DNA of 64,000 bases from Pseudomonas sp. FP453 (GCF_030687495.1 NZ_CP117435.1:2360501-2424500); one strand, 5' to 3'; shown: positions 51,336 to 60,583, counted from the first letter of the stretch. Notes: generated from the sequence alone by a model not told the origin. A program made the numbers and translations.

Positions 51336-52535
51336 ATGAACGCGCCCTTGATTATCGTCGGCGCCGGCCATGCCGGTGGCCGTGCAGCGCTGACCCTGCG
51401 CGAAGAAGGCTACACAGGGAGGCTGATCCTGATCGGCGACGAACCGCACTTGCCCTACGAACGGCCACCGCTGTCCAAGGGGCTGTTGCAAGGCACGGCG
51501 GATCTGGCCGGCTACAGCCTGTGCGACGAGGAGCGCTTGGCCGCGTTGAACATCGAACATATTGCCGCCAACCCGGTGACGCAGTTGCAGCCCGAGCAAC
51601 ACCGCCTGCAACTCGCCGACGGCCAATGGTTGCCCTACGCCGGTTTGTTGCTGGCCACCGGTGGCCGCGCCCGGCGCTTGCCCCAGGCGCCGGCCGACGT
51701 GCTGTACCTGCGTACCCACGATGAAGCGTTGGCCCTGCGTGATGCGCTCACGCCTGGCACGCGATTAGTGGTGGTCGGCGGCGGGTTTATCGGCCTGGAA
51801 GTGGCAGCGACGGCCCGTGGCCTGGGCTGTGAAGTGACGGTGCTGGAAGCCGGGCCGCGCCTGGCGGGGCGGGTGTTGCCGCCGGTCATTTCCGAGGCGT
51901 TGCTGCAATTGCATCGCGAGCACGGCGTGGATGTGCGCTTGAACGTGGCACTGGAATCCATCCAGGCGGAGGGCGTGCTGCTGGTGGACGGCCAGCGCCT
52001 GCCCTGCGACCGGGTGGTGGTGGGTATCGGCATGCTGCCCAATATCGAGCTGGCGACGGCGGCCGGGTTGGACGTGGGGCAGGGCATTCGTGTGGATGGG
52101 TTTCTGCGCACCAGCGCGGCCAACATCTATGCGGCCGGCGATGTCTGCGAGTTTCGCCAGGATGGCCTGTACCAGCGCCAGGAAACCTGGCGCAACGCCG
52201 AAGCCCAGGGCCGGCATGCGGCGCTGAACCTGCTGGGGCGCGAGTTGCCCTTCGACGCGCTGCCGGGTTTCTGGTCCGACCAGTACGACTGGGGCTTGCT
52301 CACCGTGGGGACGATGACGCCCGCCGTGGTCAGCCGCACCTTGCCCGGTGGCGGCTTGCTGCAGTTCTACCTCGACGCCGAGCAGCGTTTGCAAGGCGCC
52401 TGCGGCTGGGCGCCGGGCAGTGGCGCGGCCAAGGATATCAAGCTGTGTGAACGCCTGATCACGGCGCGTGTGGTGCTGAGCGCGGCCGACCTGGCCGACC
52501 CCGAACTGTCCCTCAAACACCTGCTGCGAGGCTAA
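51336..52535 (+). CDS. Ferredoxin-NAD(P) reductase (MocF-like)
   Basis: A 399-residue FAD oxidoreductase of the putidaredoxin-reductase type. FAD site LIIVGAGHAGGRAALTLREEG at the start, NAD(P) site VVVGGGFIGLEVAATARGLG near residue 150, second FAD motif NIYAAGDVCEF near 270, and a C-terminal interface domain. Starts 3 bp after the ferredoxin stop. It reduces the Rieske ferredoxin with NAD(P)H. Confidence 0.93.
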   Translation: MNAPLIIVGAGHAGGRAALTLREEGYTGRLILIGDEPHLPYERPPLSKGLLQGTADLAGYSLCDEERLAALNIEHIAANPVTQLQPEQHRLQLADGQWLPYAGLLLATGGRARRLPQAPADVLYLRTHDEALALRDALTPGTRLVVVGGGFIGLEVAATARGLGCEVTVLEAGPRLAGRVLPPVISEALLQLHREHGVDVRLNVALESIQAEGVLLVDGQRLPCDRVVVGIGMLPNIELATAAGLDVGQGIRVDGFLRTSAANIYAAGDVCEFRQDGLYQRQETWRNAEAQGRHAALNLLGRELPFDALPGFWSDQYDWGLLTVGTMTPAVVSRTLPGGGLLQFYLDAEQRLQGACGWAPGSGAAKDIKLCERLITARVVLSAADLADPELSLKHLLRG

Positions 52536-52536
52536 G

Positions 52537-53355
52537 ATGCGCCAATTCCTGGTATTCCAATCCCTGTGGGCGATGCAGACCGAACCCGGTCCTCTCGAGG
52601 CGCAACTGGACCGCATCAAAGCCGCCGGTTTCGACGGCATCACCGACCACTACTGGAAGCCCGCCGATGTTACCCGCCTGCACGCCGCCGCCTCGGCCAG
52701 GGGCTTGCAGATCGAGGGCCAACTGTTCCCGCAATCGGTGGATGACCTGGCGGCCGCGCTGGATGTGATCAGCCGCCATGGCTGTCACCACCTCACCTTG
52801 CAGGCCGACGTGCGCCCGCGCACCCAGGCCGAAGCCGCGCGGCTGGTGGAAGGCTGGCAGCGCCTGGCCGAGCAGGTGGATTTTCCGGTGTTGCTGGAAA
52901 CCCATCGCTATCGGCTGACCAACGACCTGCTGTTCACCCTGGATCTGCTGGCGCAGATGCCGGATTTGCAGCTGCTGGCCGACCTGTCCCATTACGTGGT
53001 GGGGCGCGAACTGCCCGAGCCGGGTGCCGTTGAAGATGATGAACAGATCCGTACGATCCTGCGCCACAGCTGGGGTTTTCATGGGCGTGTGGCGAGCAGC
53101 GAACAGGTGCAGGTGTCGCTGGAGTTTCCCCAGCACCAACCCTGGGTGCAGCGCTTCACCGAGTGGTGGCGCTACGGGATCGAAGACTGGCTGGCGCGGC
53201 CCGATACGCCGCACAGCCTGTCCTTCACCTGCGAGCTGGGCCCGCCGCCCTATGCGATCACTGGGGCGGATGGCCGTGAGATCAGTGATCGCTGGAGTGA
53301 GGCCTTGAAGCTGCAAGCGTTGATCCGCGAGGTGTGGCGCAGCTGTCAGAAATGA
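52537..53355 (+). CDS. TIM-barrel sugar isomerase-like protein
   Basis: A 272-residue AP-endonuclease-2/xylose-isomerase-fold protein, distinct from the MocC-like one. FVFQSLWAMQTEPG at the start, metal ligand candidates in FPVLLETHRYRLTNDL (Glu, His), LLADLSHYVVGREL (Asp, His) and HSWGFHGRVASSEQVQV. Its ATG follows the reductase stop by 1 nt, so it belongs to the oxygenase operon and probably acts on its product. Reaction unknown. Confidence 0.82.
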   Translation: MRQFLVFQSLWAMQTEPGPLEAQLDRIKAAGFDGITDHYWKPADVTRLHAAASARGLQIEGQLFPQSVDDLAAALDVISRHGCHHLTLQADVRPRTQAEAARLVEGWQRLAEQVDFPVLLETHRYRLTNDLLFTLDLLAQMPDLQLLADLSHYVVGRELPEPGAVEDDEQIRTILRHSWGFHGRVASSEQVQVSLEFPQHQPWVQRFTEWWRYGIEDWLARPDTPHSLSFTCELGPPPYAITGADGREISDRWSEALKLQALIREVWRSCQK

Positions 53356-53365
53356 TCTGCCAATA

Positions 53366-53392
53366 TGTGGGAGCGGGCTTGCCCGCGATAGC
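53366..53392. repeat. Single REP
   Basis: TGTGGGAGCGGGCTTGCCCGCG, unpaired, directly after the operon. It precedes the structured repeat just as a single REP does at 7266. Confidence 0.7.
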
Positions 53393-53424
53393 TATGTGTT
53401 GGGCGCTGAGATTTTTTGGTCGGG

Positions 53425-53725
53425 GTACATATCCATTATTTAGGTAACGGCTGATTATGGTTCCGCCCTTACGGCGGCTCACTTTTGGAAGGACCCAAAA
53501 GTAAGCAAAAGGTCCTCGCCCCACCACTCGGCACCTCGCCTAGGCTCGGTGTGCCCTCTCTCCGGCTTGAATCCGTGGGCCGCCGTCATGGGCCATCCTT
53601 GGCCCAGGACGGCTAACCCGGCGTCCTGCCGGGTTACCCACGGATTCAAGCCTGCGTTCGGCCAGCGTGGTTAACGGGGCGCTTAAGATCAAAAGCCAGA
53701 GCGCGGCGGCCTTAGAGTCGACCGA
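53425..53725. repeat. Structured ~300-bp repeat, copy 2
   Basis: Shares flanks with 7303-7600. Core stem of 16 bp (53564-53579 with 53637-53652) enclosing hairpins 53582-53587/53608-53613 with inner 53589-53595/53600-53606, and 53614-53622/53628-53636. The stem bases differ from copy 1 at most positions but remain complementary. Fills most of the 510-bp gap between the TIM-barrel gene and uppP; no gene is supported here. Confidence 0.8.
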
Positions 53726-53750
53726 TTCTTTGTGTCGATCTCGGTTCAAA

Positions 53751-53837
53751 TGTGGGAGCTGGCTTGCCTGCGATGCAGACAACTCGGTACATCAGGCACA
53801 CCCAGTTGATGCTATCGCAGGCAAGCCAGCTCCCACA
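53751..53837. repeat. REP doublet
   Basis: Inverted pair of GTGGGAGCTGGCTTGCCTGC arms, 25 bp after the structured repeat, as in copy 1 at 7629. Confidence 0.85.
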
Positions 53838-53865
53838 TTGGATATTTGTTGGTCTTAGAACGGTG

Positions 53866-54738
53866 TCAGGTCAGCAGGCCAGTGCTGACCGCCACAATCA
53901 GGAACACCCCCAACAACGCCCGGTAAATCACAAACGGCCAAGTCGAAAACCGCTCCAAAAACTTCATCAACCCCCAGATCGCAAAAAACGCCGAGACGCT
54001 CGCCACCACCAGGCCAAACAGCAGATGGGGCCAGGCGTGGGCCGGCAAGTCGGCGTGCAGCAGCACCCACAGCTCTTTCAGCCCGGCGAGGGCAATGGCC
54101 GGCAGGCCCAGCAGGAAGGAGAAACGCGCCGCCTCTTCACGCTTGAAGTTGAGGAACAGCGCGGCGGTCAAGGTCGAGCCCGAGCGCGATACCCCCGGAA
54201 TCAACGCACCAATCTGCGCAATGCCGACGATCAACGCGTCACGCAGGCGCATCTCACCCATTTCCCGCGTGTGGCGTGCGCGCACTTCCGCCACGGCCAG
54301 CAGCACGGCCATGACCACGCAGGAAATGCCGATCACCATCAACCCACGCAACGGCGAGTTGCACGCGTTCAAGGTCGAAGACAGTGCCAATCCGGCGATG
54401 CCGATGGGAATCGTCGCCAGTACAATCGCCACTGCCAGCTTGAACCAGCGGTCGTTGTAGTCGCCTCGGCGCACCGCACTGAGGCTGCCGGTGGTCACTT
54501 GGCGCACGTCGCGCCAGAAGTAACTGACCACCGCCGCCAGCGCCGCCAATTGCATCGCCGCCGAAAACGCCGAGCCCGGGTCTTGCCAGCCGATCAGGGC
54601 GGGCACCACGCGCATATGGGCGGTGGACGACACCGGCAACAGCTCGGTGATGCCCTGGATCACGCCCAGGATGAAGATTTGCAAGTAATCCAGGGAGGCA
54701 AAGCCCACATCCAGGCCCGCGGTACAGACGTTGCTCAC
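53866..54738 (-). CDS. uppP: Undecaprenyl-diphosphatase
   Basis: A 290-residue membrane phosphatase (BacA/UppP) that recycles undecaprenyl diphosphate, the lipid carrier for peptidoglycan. Hallmarks: QGITELLPVSSTAH (about residue 28) and PGVSRSGST (about 180), seven to eight hydrophobic helices. It is somewhat longer at the N-terminus than usual. Confers bacitracin tolerance when abundant. Single gene, convergent with the repeat region. Confidence 0.94.
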   Translation of the reverse strand: MSNVCTAGLDVGFASLDYLQIFILGVIQGITELLPVSSTAHMRVVPALIGWQDPGSAFSAAMQLAALAAVVSYFWRDVRQVTTGSLSAVRRGDYNDRWFKLAVAIVLATIPIGIAGLALSSTLNACNSPLRGLMVIGISCVVMAVLLAVAEVRARHTREMGEMRLRDALIVGIAQIGALIPGVSRSGSTLTAALFLNFKREEAARFSFLLGLPAIALAGLKELWVLLHADLPAHAWPHLLFGLVVASVSAFFAIWGLMKFLERFSTWPFVIYRALLGVFLIVAVSTGLLT

Positions 54739-54917
54739 AGTGCGTGTCCTTGAGAAAAAAACGGAATCCCGGGCAGTCTAGGCTAAATGTTTCAGGATGT
54801 TGCCATGGCCCCGCACAAATCCGCCTTCGGTTCAGCAAACAGAAAGGTTGGACAATGTATTGGCCTGCATGAAGGTTTTGTGAACAATGGCGCCCTGCAT
54901 TTTTCACCGAGAGTCCC

Positions 54918-55424
54918 ATGCCTGAAACCACCGTAGAACTGATCCAGACCGGCCCCGAAGACGCCGAGCTGATCCGCAATCTCTACCAGTACTACGCCTA
55001 CGAGTCGTCGGACTGGGAGCAGGAAGATGTCGAGGGCGACGGCCGTTTCTACATCCATGACGAACACCTGGCGCGCTACTGGCAAGACCCGCAGTGGAGC
55101 GCCAATCTGTTGCTGGTGGATGGCTATATCGCCGGCTTCCTGCTGATCGAAGGCAGTGAAATCCCGGGGATGGACGCCCTGGAGTTGGCCGATCTGTTTA
55201 TTCTCAAGCGCTATCGCCGCAAAGGCATCGGCCGCGCCATTGCCACCCAGGTGCTGTGCAGCGGCGCGGCCAATTGGCTGGTGCGTTTCTATGATCAGGA
55301 CGAAGTGTCCCAGGCGTTCTGGCGCACCGTGCTGGATAACCTGCCGCGCCCGGTGCAGACCCTGGAGCTGGAGGATGAACCTAACCTGGTGAGCTACTTG
55401 ATTACGCGGGTGGCGCTGCATTAA
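54918..55424 (+). CDS. GNAT-family N-acetyltransferase
   Basis: A 168-residue acetyl-CoA-dependent transferase. The CoA-binding motif A is ADLFILKRYRRKGIGRAIATQVLC (R-x-x-G-x-G/A near residue 100); motif B follows (WLVRFYDQDEVSQAFWRTVLDNL). Target unknown. Its last 23 bases overlap the convergent regulator gene. Confidence 0.85.
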   Translation: MPETTVELIQTGPEDAELIRNLYQYYAYESSDWEQEDVEGDGRFYIHDEHLARYWQDPQWSANLLLVDGYIAGFLLIEGSEIPGMDALELADLFILKRYRRKGIGRAIATQVLCSGAANWLVRFYDQDEVSQAFWRTVLDNLPRPVQTLELEDEPNLVSYLITRVALH

Positions 55425-56346
55425 ACGCTTGCTGCATCACCTGCGGCGGTTGGCCGAAGGCGCGCAGGAACGCCTGGCGCATGCGCTCGCGGTCACCAAA
55501 ACCGGTTTCGCGGGCCACCACTTCCACCGGGTGGCGGCTGGTTTCCATCAGCGTGCGCGCGGCTTCCACTCGCAGGGCTTCGATGGCCTTGGCCGGGGTT
55601 TGCCCGGTTTCTTCGCGGAACACCCGGCTGAACTGGCGCGGGCTGAGCCGTGCGACGTCGGCCAAGGCGTCCACGGACAGATCGTGGGTGAGGTTTTCGC
55701 GGGCGTAGGCCAAGGCCAGCTGCACGCGGTCTGATTTCGGGTCCAGTTCCAGCAATGCCGACAGTTGCGACTGTTCGCTGCCCCGGCGCTGGGCGATCAC
55801 CAGTTTGCGCGCGATGCGCCGCGCGAGGTCGCTGCCCAGGTCGTTCTCGACCATGGCCAGGGCCATGTCTACGCCGGCGCTCATGCCGGCGCCGGTCCAG
55901 ATCTGGCCGTCCACCACGAACAAGCGGTCTTCGTCCAACTGGATCTGCGGGTAGCGCTTGCGAAAGGCCGGCGCGTGAATCCAGTGGGTGGTGGTGCGTT
56001 TGCCTTCCAGCAGGCCGGCTTCGGCCAATACGAAGATGCCCATGCACAACGACGCGACCCGCCGCGATTGGGCGGCGGCGGCCGTGACCAGCGCCAGCAG
56101 GTTGGCCTCCGGCAGGCGAAATTCCATGTAGCCGCCGACGATCAGCGTGTCATAGCCCTCGGGCCGGATCGGCGTGGTATTCACCGAGAACCCCTGGGAC
56201 GTCATCACCGCGCCGCCACGCTCCGACACCAGGTGGAACTCATAGGCCGGCTCGCCCCGCAGCAGGTTCGCGCACTCGAACACCGAGCCGACACTGAGGC
56301 TCAGGCATTCAAAATTCGGGTAAACCAGCAGCGCAACGCTGTGCAT
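55402..56346 (-). CDS. GlxA-type AraC regulator with DJ-1/PfpI domain
   Basis: A 314-residue regulator: N-terminal glutamine-amidotransferase-like domain (residues ~4-170) with the nucleophile-elbow Cys in VASLCMGIFVLAEAG, then an AraC-type double HTH at the C-terminus (SVDALADVARLSPRQFSRVFREETGQTPAKAIEALRVEAA, ETGFGDRERMRQAFLRAFGQPP). Members respond to small nitrogen compounds or aldehydes. It is divergent from the DJ-1 family gene at 56505 and probably controls it. The 3' end overlaps the acetyltransferase gene. Confidence 0.9.
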   Translation of the reverse strand: MHSVALLVYPNFECLSLSVGSVFECANLLRGEPAYEFHLVSERGGAVMTSQGFSVNTTPIRPEGYDTLIVGGYMEFRLPEANLLALVTAAAAQSRRVASLCMGIFVLAEAGLLEGKRTTTHWIHAPAFRKRYPQIQLDEDRLFVVDGQIWTGAGMSAGVDMALAMVENDLGSDLARRIARKLVIAQRRGSEQSQLSALLELDPKSDRVQLALAYARENLTHDLSVDALADVARLSPRQFSRVFREETGQTPAKAIEALRVEAARTLMETSRHPVEVVARETGFGDRERMRQAFLRAFGQPPQVMQQAFNAAPPA

Positions 56347-56504
56347 CGCATCTCTCCAAGGGGCGGGGGAGGTGGGATTGTCGGCGGCTGGCGGGCAAAC
56401 GGCAACTGCCAGCGTGCATGTCCGAAAACCTTGCGGATATGACGTTGTGCCGTTGCGCCCCGACTCCTAAGCTTCAACCCTCAGTCATCCCGAGGCACTC
56501 GACA

Positions 56505-57182
56505 ATGAAAGTATTGATGGTTTTGACCTCTCACGATCAGTTGGGCAATACCGGCCGCAAGACCGGTTTCTGGCTCGAAGAGTTTGCGGCACCGTATTAC
56601 GCGTTCCTGGATGCGGGTGCCGACGTGGTGCTGGCATCCCCGGCCGGCGGGCAGCCGCCGCTGGACCCGGTCAGCGACCTGCCGGACTTCCAGACCGAAC
56701 AGACCCACCGCTTCGCCGCCGACCCGGCTGCGCAGCAGGCGCTGGCTACTACGCTGAAGCTGGACGCGGTGAACGCCGCCGACTTCGACACCGTGTTCTA
56801 CCCAGGCGGCCACGGCCCGCTGTGGGACCTGGCGGAGTCGCCAGTGTCGATAGCGCTGATCGAGGCGTTCGAACGCGCCGGCAAGCCCATCGGTTTTGTC
56901 TGCCATGCGCCGGGCGTGCTGCGCCACGTCAAGGCGGTCAACGGTGAGCCGTTGGTCAAGGGCCGTCGCGTCACCGGCTTCTCCAACTCGGAAGAGGCGG
57001 CGGTGGAATTGACCGACGTGGTGCCGTTTTTGGTGGAAGACGAATTCAAGAAGCTCGGCGGCAAGTACGAGAAGGGCGCTGATTGGCAATCCTTTGTGAT
57101 CGTCGATGGCTTGCTGGTCACCGGGCAGAACCCGGGCAGCTCCAGCGATGTGGCCAAGGCGCTGCTGAAACTCACCGCGTAA
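56505..57182 (+). CDS. DJ-1/PfpI family protein (Hsp31/glyoxalase III-like)
   Basis: A 225-residue class I glutamine-amidotransferase-fold protein. The active-site Cys lies in GFVCHAPGVLRHVK with the supporting Glu in KTGFWLEEFAAPYYAF, as in HchA/YajL-type glyoxalase III and protein repair enzymes; FYPGGHGPLWDLAES is the family loop. Likely detoxifies methylglyoxal or acts as a chaperone/deglycase. ATG is preceded by CGAGGC. Divergent from a regulator with the same fold, followed by its own terminator. Confidence 0.88.
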   Translation: MKVLMVLTSHDQLGNTGRKTGFWLEEFAAPYYAFLDAGADVVLASPAGGQPPLDPVSDLPDFQTEQTHRFAADPAAQQALATTLKLDAVNAADFDTVFYPGGHGPLWDLAESPVSIALIEAFERAGKPIGFVCHAPGVLRHVKAVNGEPLVKGRRVTGFSNSEEAAVELTDVVPFLVEDEFKKLGGKYEKGADWQSFVIVDGLLVTGQNPGSSSDVAKALLKLTA

Positions 57183-57205
57183 GTTAACTCATCACTTTTT
57201 ATTGA

Positions 57206-57229
57206 TTGGCGACTCCACGGAGTCGCCAA
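57206..57229 (+). terminator. Terminator of the DJ-1 family gene
   Basis: TTGGCGACTC-cacg-GAGTCGCCAA, a 10-bp stem 23 bp after the stop, followed by GGCTTTTG (short T-run). Confidence 0.65.
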
Positions 57230-57263
57230 GGCTTTTGCTCGTCCAGGATTTGGAAAACCCCAC

Positions 57264-58394
57264 ATGACCGACAACGTTTTGAACACCCCGCTGCAACTGG
57301 GCCGACACACCCTGAACAACCGCATTGTGCTGCCACCGTTGACCCGCCAGCGCAGCGCCCAACCGGGTGATATCGCCACCGACCTGATGGCCGAGTACTA
57401 CCGCCAACGCGCTTCGGCGGGGTTTATGGTCAGCGAAGGTACGCAGATCGAACCGCGTGGCCAGGGCTACGCGTGGACGCCGGGCATCTACACGCCGGCG
57501 CAGATCGAGGGCTGGCGCCAGGTCACCGACGCGGTGCATGCCGAGGGCGGGGTGATCTTTGCCCAGTTGTGGCATGTGGGGCGCGTGTCCCATCACGATT
57601 TGCAACCCGAGGGCGCAGCCCCCGTTGCGCCGTCGGCGATCCAGCCGCAGCAGGTCAAGGCTTTTATCGAAACCGCGCCGGGCGTCGGTGAACTGGTGCA
57701 ACCGCCGGTGCCGCGCGCGCTGAGTACGCAAGAGGTCAAGGACCTGGTCGGGCTGTATGCCCAGGCGGCGCGCAACGCGATAGCGGCCGGGTTTGACGGT
57801 GTGGAGATTCATTCGGCCAACGGTTACCTGGTCAACCAGTTCATCTCGGCCCATGCCAATCAGCGTGAGGATGAATACGGCGGCTCACTGCACAATCGCC
57901 TGGGTTTCCTGCGGGAAATCGTCGAGGCCGTCAGTGAGGCCATCGGCGCGCAACGCCTGGGTGTGCGTTTTTCGCCGCTGTTCAGCGGCACGGACCAGGA
58001 CCGGGTGTATATCGGCCTGGTGGAAGAGGATCCGCACCACACCTATATCGAAGCCGTGAAAGTGCTGGAAGCGGCGGGCATCGCCTACCTGTCCATCGCC
58101 GAAGCCGACTGGGACAACGCGCCGGAACTGCCGGAAACCTTCCGCCGTGCCGTGCGCGAGAGTTTCAGCGGGCGGATCATCTATGCCGGGCGATATACCG
58201 CTGAACGCGGTGAGAAACTGGTGCAGTCGGGGCTGGCGGACTTGATTGCGTTTGGTCGGCCGTTTATTGCCAACCCGGATCTGCCGCAACGGCTGTTTAA
58301 CGGCTGGCCGCTGAACCCACTGCGGGTTGAAGGCATGTACGGCGGCTCGGAGCAGGGCTACACCGATTACCCGACTTACGCTGCGGCCTCCTAA
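57264..58394 (+). CDS. Alkene reductase (NemA-like old yellow enzyme)
   Basis: A 376-residue FMN ene-reductase of the NemA/N-ethylmaleimide reductase type, different from XenA. LNNRIVLPPLTRQRSA at the start, ILWHVGR-type segment (FAQLWHVGRVSHHD) with the His pair nearby at ...GVEIHSANGYLVNQFISAHANQREDEYGGS, and the FMN phosphate region IAFGRPFIANPDLPQRL. Reduces maleimides, enones or nitro compounds. It follows the DJ-1 gene after a terminator and has its own start with GGAAAA upstream. Confidence 0.93.
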   Translation: MTDNVLNTPLQLGRHTLNNRIVLPPLTRQRSAQPGDIATDLMAEYYRQRASAGFMVSEGTQIEPRGQGYAWTPGIYTPAQIEGWRQVTDAVHAEGGVIFAQLWHVGRVSHHDLQPEGAAPVAPSAIQPQQVKAFIETAPGVGELVQPPVPRALSTQEVKDLVGLYAQAARNAIAAGFDGVEIHSANGYLVNQFISAHANQREDEYGGSLHNRLGFLREIVEAVSEAIGAQRLGVRFSPLFSGTDQDRVYIGLVEEDPHHTYIEAVKVLEAAGIAYLSIAEADWDNAPELPETFRRAVRESFSGRIIYAGRYTAERGEKLVQSGLADLIAFGRPFIANPDLPQRLFNGWPLNPLRVEGMYGGSEQGYTDYPTYAAAS

Positions 58395-58425
58395 ACAACA
58401 CAGTTCAACTGTGGGAGCTGGCTTT

Positions 58426-58512
58426 TGTGGGAGCTGGCTTGCCTGCGATGCAGGCACCTCGGTGCATCAGGTGTACCGAAGTGATGCTATCGCAGGCAAG
58501 CCAGCTCCCACA
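58426..58512. repeat. REP doublet
   Basis: Inverted pair after the ene-reductase gene, with one extra partial left arm immediately before it (58410). Confidence 0.85.
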
Positions 58513-58560
58513 CAAGCCAACCCCACACAAACCGGCTTCCACAGTTGATGGGTGCTGGGG

Positions 58561-59547
58561 TCAGATCACCTGCAACACAATCTTGCCAATATGCTCCCCA
58601 CCTTCCATCCGCCCATGGGCCTTGTCAGCCTCGGTGTAGTCAAACACCTGATCAATCATCGGCAGGCAGCGCCCGGCTGACAGCACCGGCCAGACATGTT
58701 CGCGCAACTGCTCGGCAATGGCGGCCTTCTCGTCCTTGGTCCGCGCGCGCAACAACGAACCAGTCACAATCGCGCGTTTGCCGAGGATGGTCAGCAGGTC
58801 CACGTCATTGGCCTTGGCGCCGCCCAGAAAGCCCAGCATCACCAGGCGGCCGTCCATGCTCAACGCCTTGAGATTGTTGTTGAGGTACGAGCCGCCCATG
58901 ATGTCGAGGATCACATTCGCGCCCTCGGCGCCGATGACCTCGGCGAAGTCCTGCTCGCGATAGTTGATCGCCTCGGCCCCCAGGTCACGGATGGCGGCGC
59001 ATTTTTCGGCGCTGCCGGCGGTAGCGAACGTGTGGATGCCGAACTCGCGGCACAGCATCAGCGCGGTGGTGCCGATGCCGCTGGTGCCGCCGTGGATCAG
59101 CACGCGCTGGCCCTGGTGGGCGCCGCCGATGCCGAACAGGTTGGCCCACACGGTAAAGAAGGTTTCCGGGATCGCCGCGGCTTGAATCCACGACAGGCCG
59201 TCGGGGATCGGCAGCGCCTGGCCGGCGGGTACCGTGCAATATTGCGCATAACCGCCGCCGTTGGTCAGGGCGCAGACCTTGTCGCCAAGGGCGTATTCGC
59301 TGACACCGTCACCCAGCGCCACCACTTCACCCGCCACTTCCAGGCCGGGGATCGGGCTCATGCCGGGTTTCATCGGGTACTTGCCCGCGCGTTGCAGGGC
59401 GTCGGGGCGGTTGACCCCGGCGGCGTGCACACGGATCAGGATTTCGCCAGCGGCCGGGGCGGGCACGGGCGCCTGGCGAGGCTTGAGCACCTCGGGGCCG
59501 CCGGGGGTGGTGATTTCGATCAGGGTCATGTCGGTAGGCAGGGTCAT
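58561..59547 (-). CDS. NADPH:quinone oxidoreductase (zinc-free MDR, PIG3-like)
   Basis: A 328-residue medium-chain reductase. HAAGVNRPDALQRAGKYP is the hallmark of the quinone-reductase branch, followed by VLIHGGTSGIGTTALMLCREFG for NADPH. No zinc-binding Cys set is present. Start at 59547 with GGA upstream; a second in-frame ATG is at 59529. Reduces quinones or enones by one- or two-electron transfer. It is divergent from the LysR gene, which probably controls it. Confidence 0.88.
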   Translation of the reverse strand: MTLPTDMTLIEITTPGGPEVLKPRQAPVPAPAAGEILIRVHAAGVNRPDALQRAGKYPMKPGMSPIPGLEVAGEVVALGDGVSEYALGDKVCALTNGGGYAQYCTVPAGQALPIPDGLSWIQAAAIPETFFTVWANLFGIGGAHQGQRVLIHGGTSGIGTTALMLCREFGIHTFATAGSAEKCAAIRDLGAEAINYREQDFAEVIGAEGANVILDIMGGSYLNNNLKALSMDGRLVMLGFLGGAKANDVDLLTILGKRAIVTGSLLRARTKDEKAAIAEQLREHVWPVLSAGRCLPMIDQVFDYTEADKAHGRMEGGEHIGKIVLQVI

Positions 59548-59707
59548 TGTGGGTGTCCTGTAACGGTGAGCGTATGGGTTGGGACCGCGGCGAACGGTCG
59601 TAGGTCCCGGGTATTTTTCTCGGACCCCAGCATAGCGCCGGACACTGATGCAATAATGCTGCGATTTGGCGGCACAGAGATGCATATATGCAGCACTGGG
59701 GGAGACG

Positions 59708-60583
59708 ATGAACTGGGACGATGCACGGGTATTCCTCGCGGTCTGCCGCGAATCGACGCTGCGCGGCGCCGCGCGGGTACTCGGGGTGGATCAGGCGACC
59801 GTGGGCCGTCGAATCAACGCCCTGGAAAAGTCCTTGAGCGCGACGCTGTTCCTGCGCACCTCCGAGGGCTACGCGCTGACTGCCGTGGGCGAAGCGGCCC
59901 TGCGCTCGGTGGAAAAAATGGAGCGTTCGGCCCTCGATCTGGAGCGCCAGATCCAGGGCCTGGATGACCGCCTGATCGGCACCGTGCGGGTCAGCACCAC
60001 CGACTCCCTGGCCATCGATTTCCTGATCCCGGCCATCGCCCGCCTGCACGACAAACACCCCGACATACGCGTGCAACTGGACGCCTCCACCCAGATCCTC
60101 AGCCTGGCCAAGCGCGAAGCCGACATCGCGGTGCGCAACACGCGCCCCGACAACCCTGATCTGATCGCCCGGCGTCTCGCCCGTTGGCCGGTGGGGTTGT
60201 TTGCGTCCCAAGGCTATATCGACCGGCACGGTGTGCCCGAGCCCGGCAGCCAGTTCGACGGCCACGACCTGGTGGTCTATGGGCCTCACCTGCAACAGCA
60301 TAAAGACCTGACCCTGGTGTCCGAGCCGCTGGGTCGCGGACGCATCGTTGCCGCCCTGGGTTCCAGCCTGCTGGTGCGCCGCTCGATTGCCGCGGGCATC
60401 GGCATCGGCGAAATCCCGGTGTACACCGGCGAGCGCGACGGTCTGGTGCGCCTGTGGCCGCAGCGTGTGCGGCCGTTGCCTTACGACGTGTGGCTGGTGA
60501 CCCACGCCGACCTGCGCCACACCGCGCGGGTGCGGGGGGTGATCGATGAAATCGTCGCGGCGTTTGCCGGCACGGGGGATTGA
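59708..60583 (+). CDS. LysR-family transcriptional regulator
   Basis: A 291-residue LysR protein. HTH MNWDDARVFLAVCRESTLRGAARVLGVDQATVGRRINALEKSL at the N-terminus, effector domain after residue ~90. The short N-terminal NWDD form is typical of the CrgA-like group beside quinone reductases. GGGGGAG lies 6 nt before the ATG. Divergent from the quinone reductase, 160-bp gap. Confidence 0.9.
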   Translation: MNWDDARVFLAVCRESTLRGAARVLGVDQATVGRRINALEKSLSATLFLRTSEGYALTAVGEAALRSVEKMERSALDLERQIQGLDDRLIGTVRVSTTDSLAIDFLIPAIARLHDKHPDIRVQLDASTQILSLAKREADIAVRNTRPDNPDLIARRLARWPVGLFASQGYIDRHGVPEPGSQFDGHDLVVYGPHLQQHKDLTLVSEPLGRGRIVAALGSSLLVRRSIAAGIGIGEIPVYTGERDGLVRLWPQRVRPLPYDVWLVTHADLRHTARVRGVIDEIVAAFAGTGD

